From contig CANQGC010000222.1 of NCBI GenBank assembly GCA_947600345.1, positions 1-5,009 of the forward strand: a DNA stretch of 5,009 nucleotides, read 5' to 3'. Below are positions 4,537 to 5,009 of this stretch, in pieces. The translations under genes were made by a program, and so were the position numbers. A model generated the notes under the pieces. That model was not told the origin of the DNA. It saw nothing but the letters and a program-made list of their open reading frames with translations, and ran no database searches. This stretch comes from an uncultured Clostridia bacterium (GTDB taxonomy: Bacteria; Bacillota; Clostridia; Christensenellales; Aristaeellaceae). How positions within the stretch are numbered: the first letter of the stretch is position 1; each line of letters begins with the position of its first letter.

Positions 4537-5009
4537 ATGGCATTCGAGGGATTGACCGACAAGCTGCAAGGGGCTTTTAAGAAGCTTTCCGGCAAGGGCA
4601 AGCTCACCGAGGCGGACGTCAAGGTCGCGATGCGCGAGGTGCGCATGGCGCTGCTCGAGGCCGACGTGAACTTCACCGTCGTCAAGGATTTCGTAAAGAA
4701 GGTCACCGAGCGAGCCGTGGGCGAGAACATCATGGGAAGCCTCACGCCCGGCCAGCAGGTGGTCAAGATCGTCAACGAGGAACTGACCAACCTGATGGGC
4801 GGCACCAACGCCAAGCTGACCTACTCCCCCCAGCCGCCGACGATCTACATGCTCTGCGGCCTGCAGGGCGCGGGCAAGACGACCATGTGCGCCAAGCTGG
4901 GCAACATGATCAAGAAGAACGACAAGAAGCCCCTGCTCGTGGCCTGCGACGTCTACCGCCCGGCGGCCATCAAGCAGCTGCAGGTGGTGGGCGGCCAGGT
5001 GGGCGTCGA
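4537..5009 (+). CDS. ffh: Signal recognition particle protein Ffh (5' part, runs off the window)
   Basis: Only the first 157 codons are present; full-length Ffh is about 440-480 residues. Ffh is the GTPase that, with the SRP RNA, binds signal sequences emerging from the ribosome and delivers them to FtsY at the membrane. The N domain is residues 1-85, with the conserved ALLEADVNFTVVKDF at 38-52. The G domain begins with TIYMLCGLQGAGKTT; the P-loop GLQGAGKT is at 108-115 and the DVYRPAAIKQL motif at 138-148. Both are hallmark SRP-GTPase elements. The C-terminal methionine-rich M domain is beyond the window. GAGAGGTGA before the ATG (overlapping the ylxM end) provides the ribosome binding site. 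Codon use is GC-rich like the rest of the chromosome. Confidence 0.97.
   Translation, partial: MAFEGLTDKLQGAFKKLSGKGKLTEADVKVAMREVRMALLEADVNFTVVKDFVKKVTERAVGENIMGSLTPGQQVVKIVNEELTNLMGGTNAKLTYSPQPPTIYMLCGLQGAGKTTMCAKLGNMIKKNDKKPLLVACDVYRPAAIKQLQVVGGQVGV

Overview
The window is high-GC bacterial DNA that reads as a Gram-positive member of the Bacillota, probably a GC-rich, gut-type Clostridia. Three things suggest this: the adjacent ylxM-ffh pair, the strong purine-rich ribosome binding sites, and a bacitracin/lantibiotic-type ABC exporter with a small membrane histidine kinase. The placement is inference from gene content; no rRNA or other definitive marker is present.

Layout. Positions 1-206 are non-coding and hold a run of short perfect hairpins, most with a three-base loop. 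Positions 207-299 hold an AT-rich candidate control region and a strong ribosome binding site. At 300-2070 a translationally coupled ABC ATPase and ABC-2-type permease form a two-gene transporter operon of the BcrAB / lantibiotic-immunity type. Positions 2071-2488 are again non-coding and hold a second cluster of perfect hairpins, including tandem units separated by 5-base CRGGT-like spacers, a 14-bp stem with an AGA loop and a 13-bp inverted repeat around 47 bases. A histidine kinase follows at 2489-3385, with no response regulator gene visible. A hairpin at 3386-3416 separates it from a convergent operon on the minus strand: a RelE/ParE-like toxin (3420-3734) and a Phd/YefM-like antitoxin (3718-3990). 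A compact divergent region (3991-4173) carries two back-to-back promoters, each with exact TTGACA-N17-TATAAT elements, plus several inverted and direct repeats. The rightward promoter feeds ylxM (4174-4530) and ffh (4537 to past the window end).

How the parts fit. The transporter and kinase look like pieces of an antimicrobial-peptide sensing and resistance module whose response regulator lies outside the window. The toxin-antitoxin pair is a self-contained, probably autoregulated and probably acquired unit placed next to the housekeeping signal-recognition-particle operon. The part I can explain least is the two clusters of triloop hairpins on either side of the transporter genes. Their stems differ in sequence but share architecture, and they lack the U-tracts expected of ordinary terminators.
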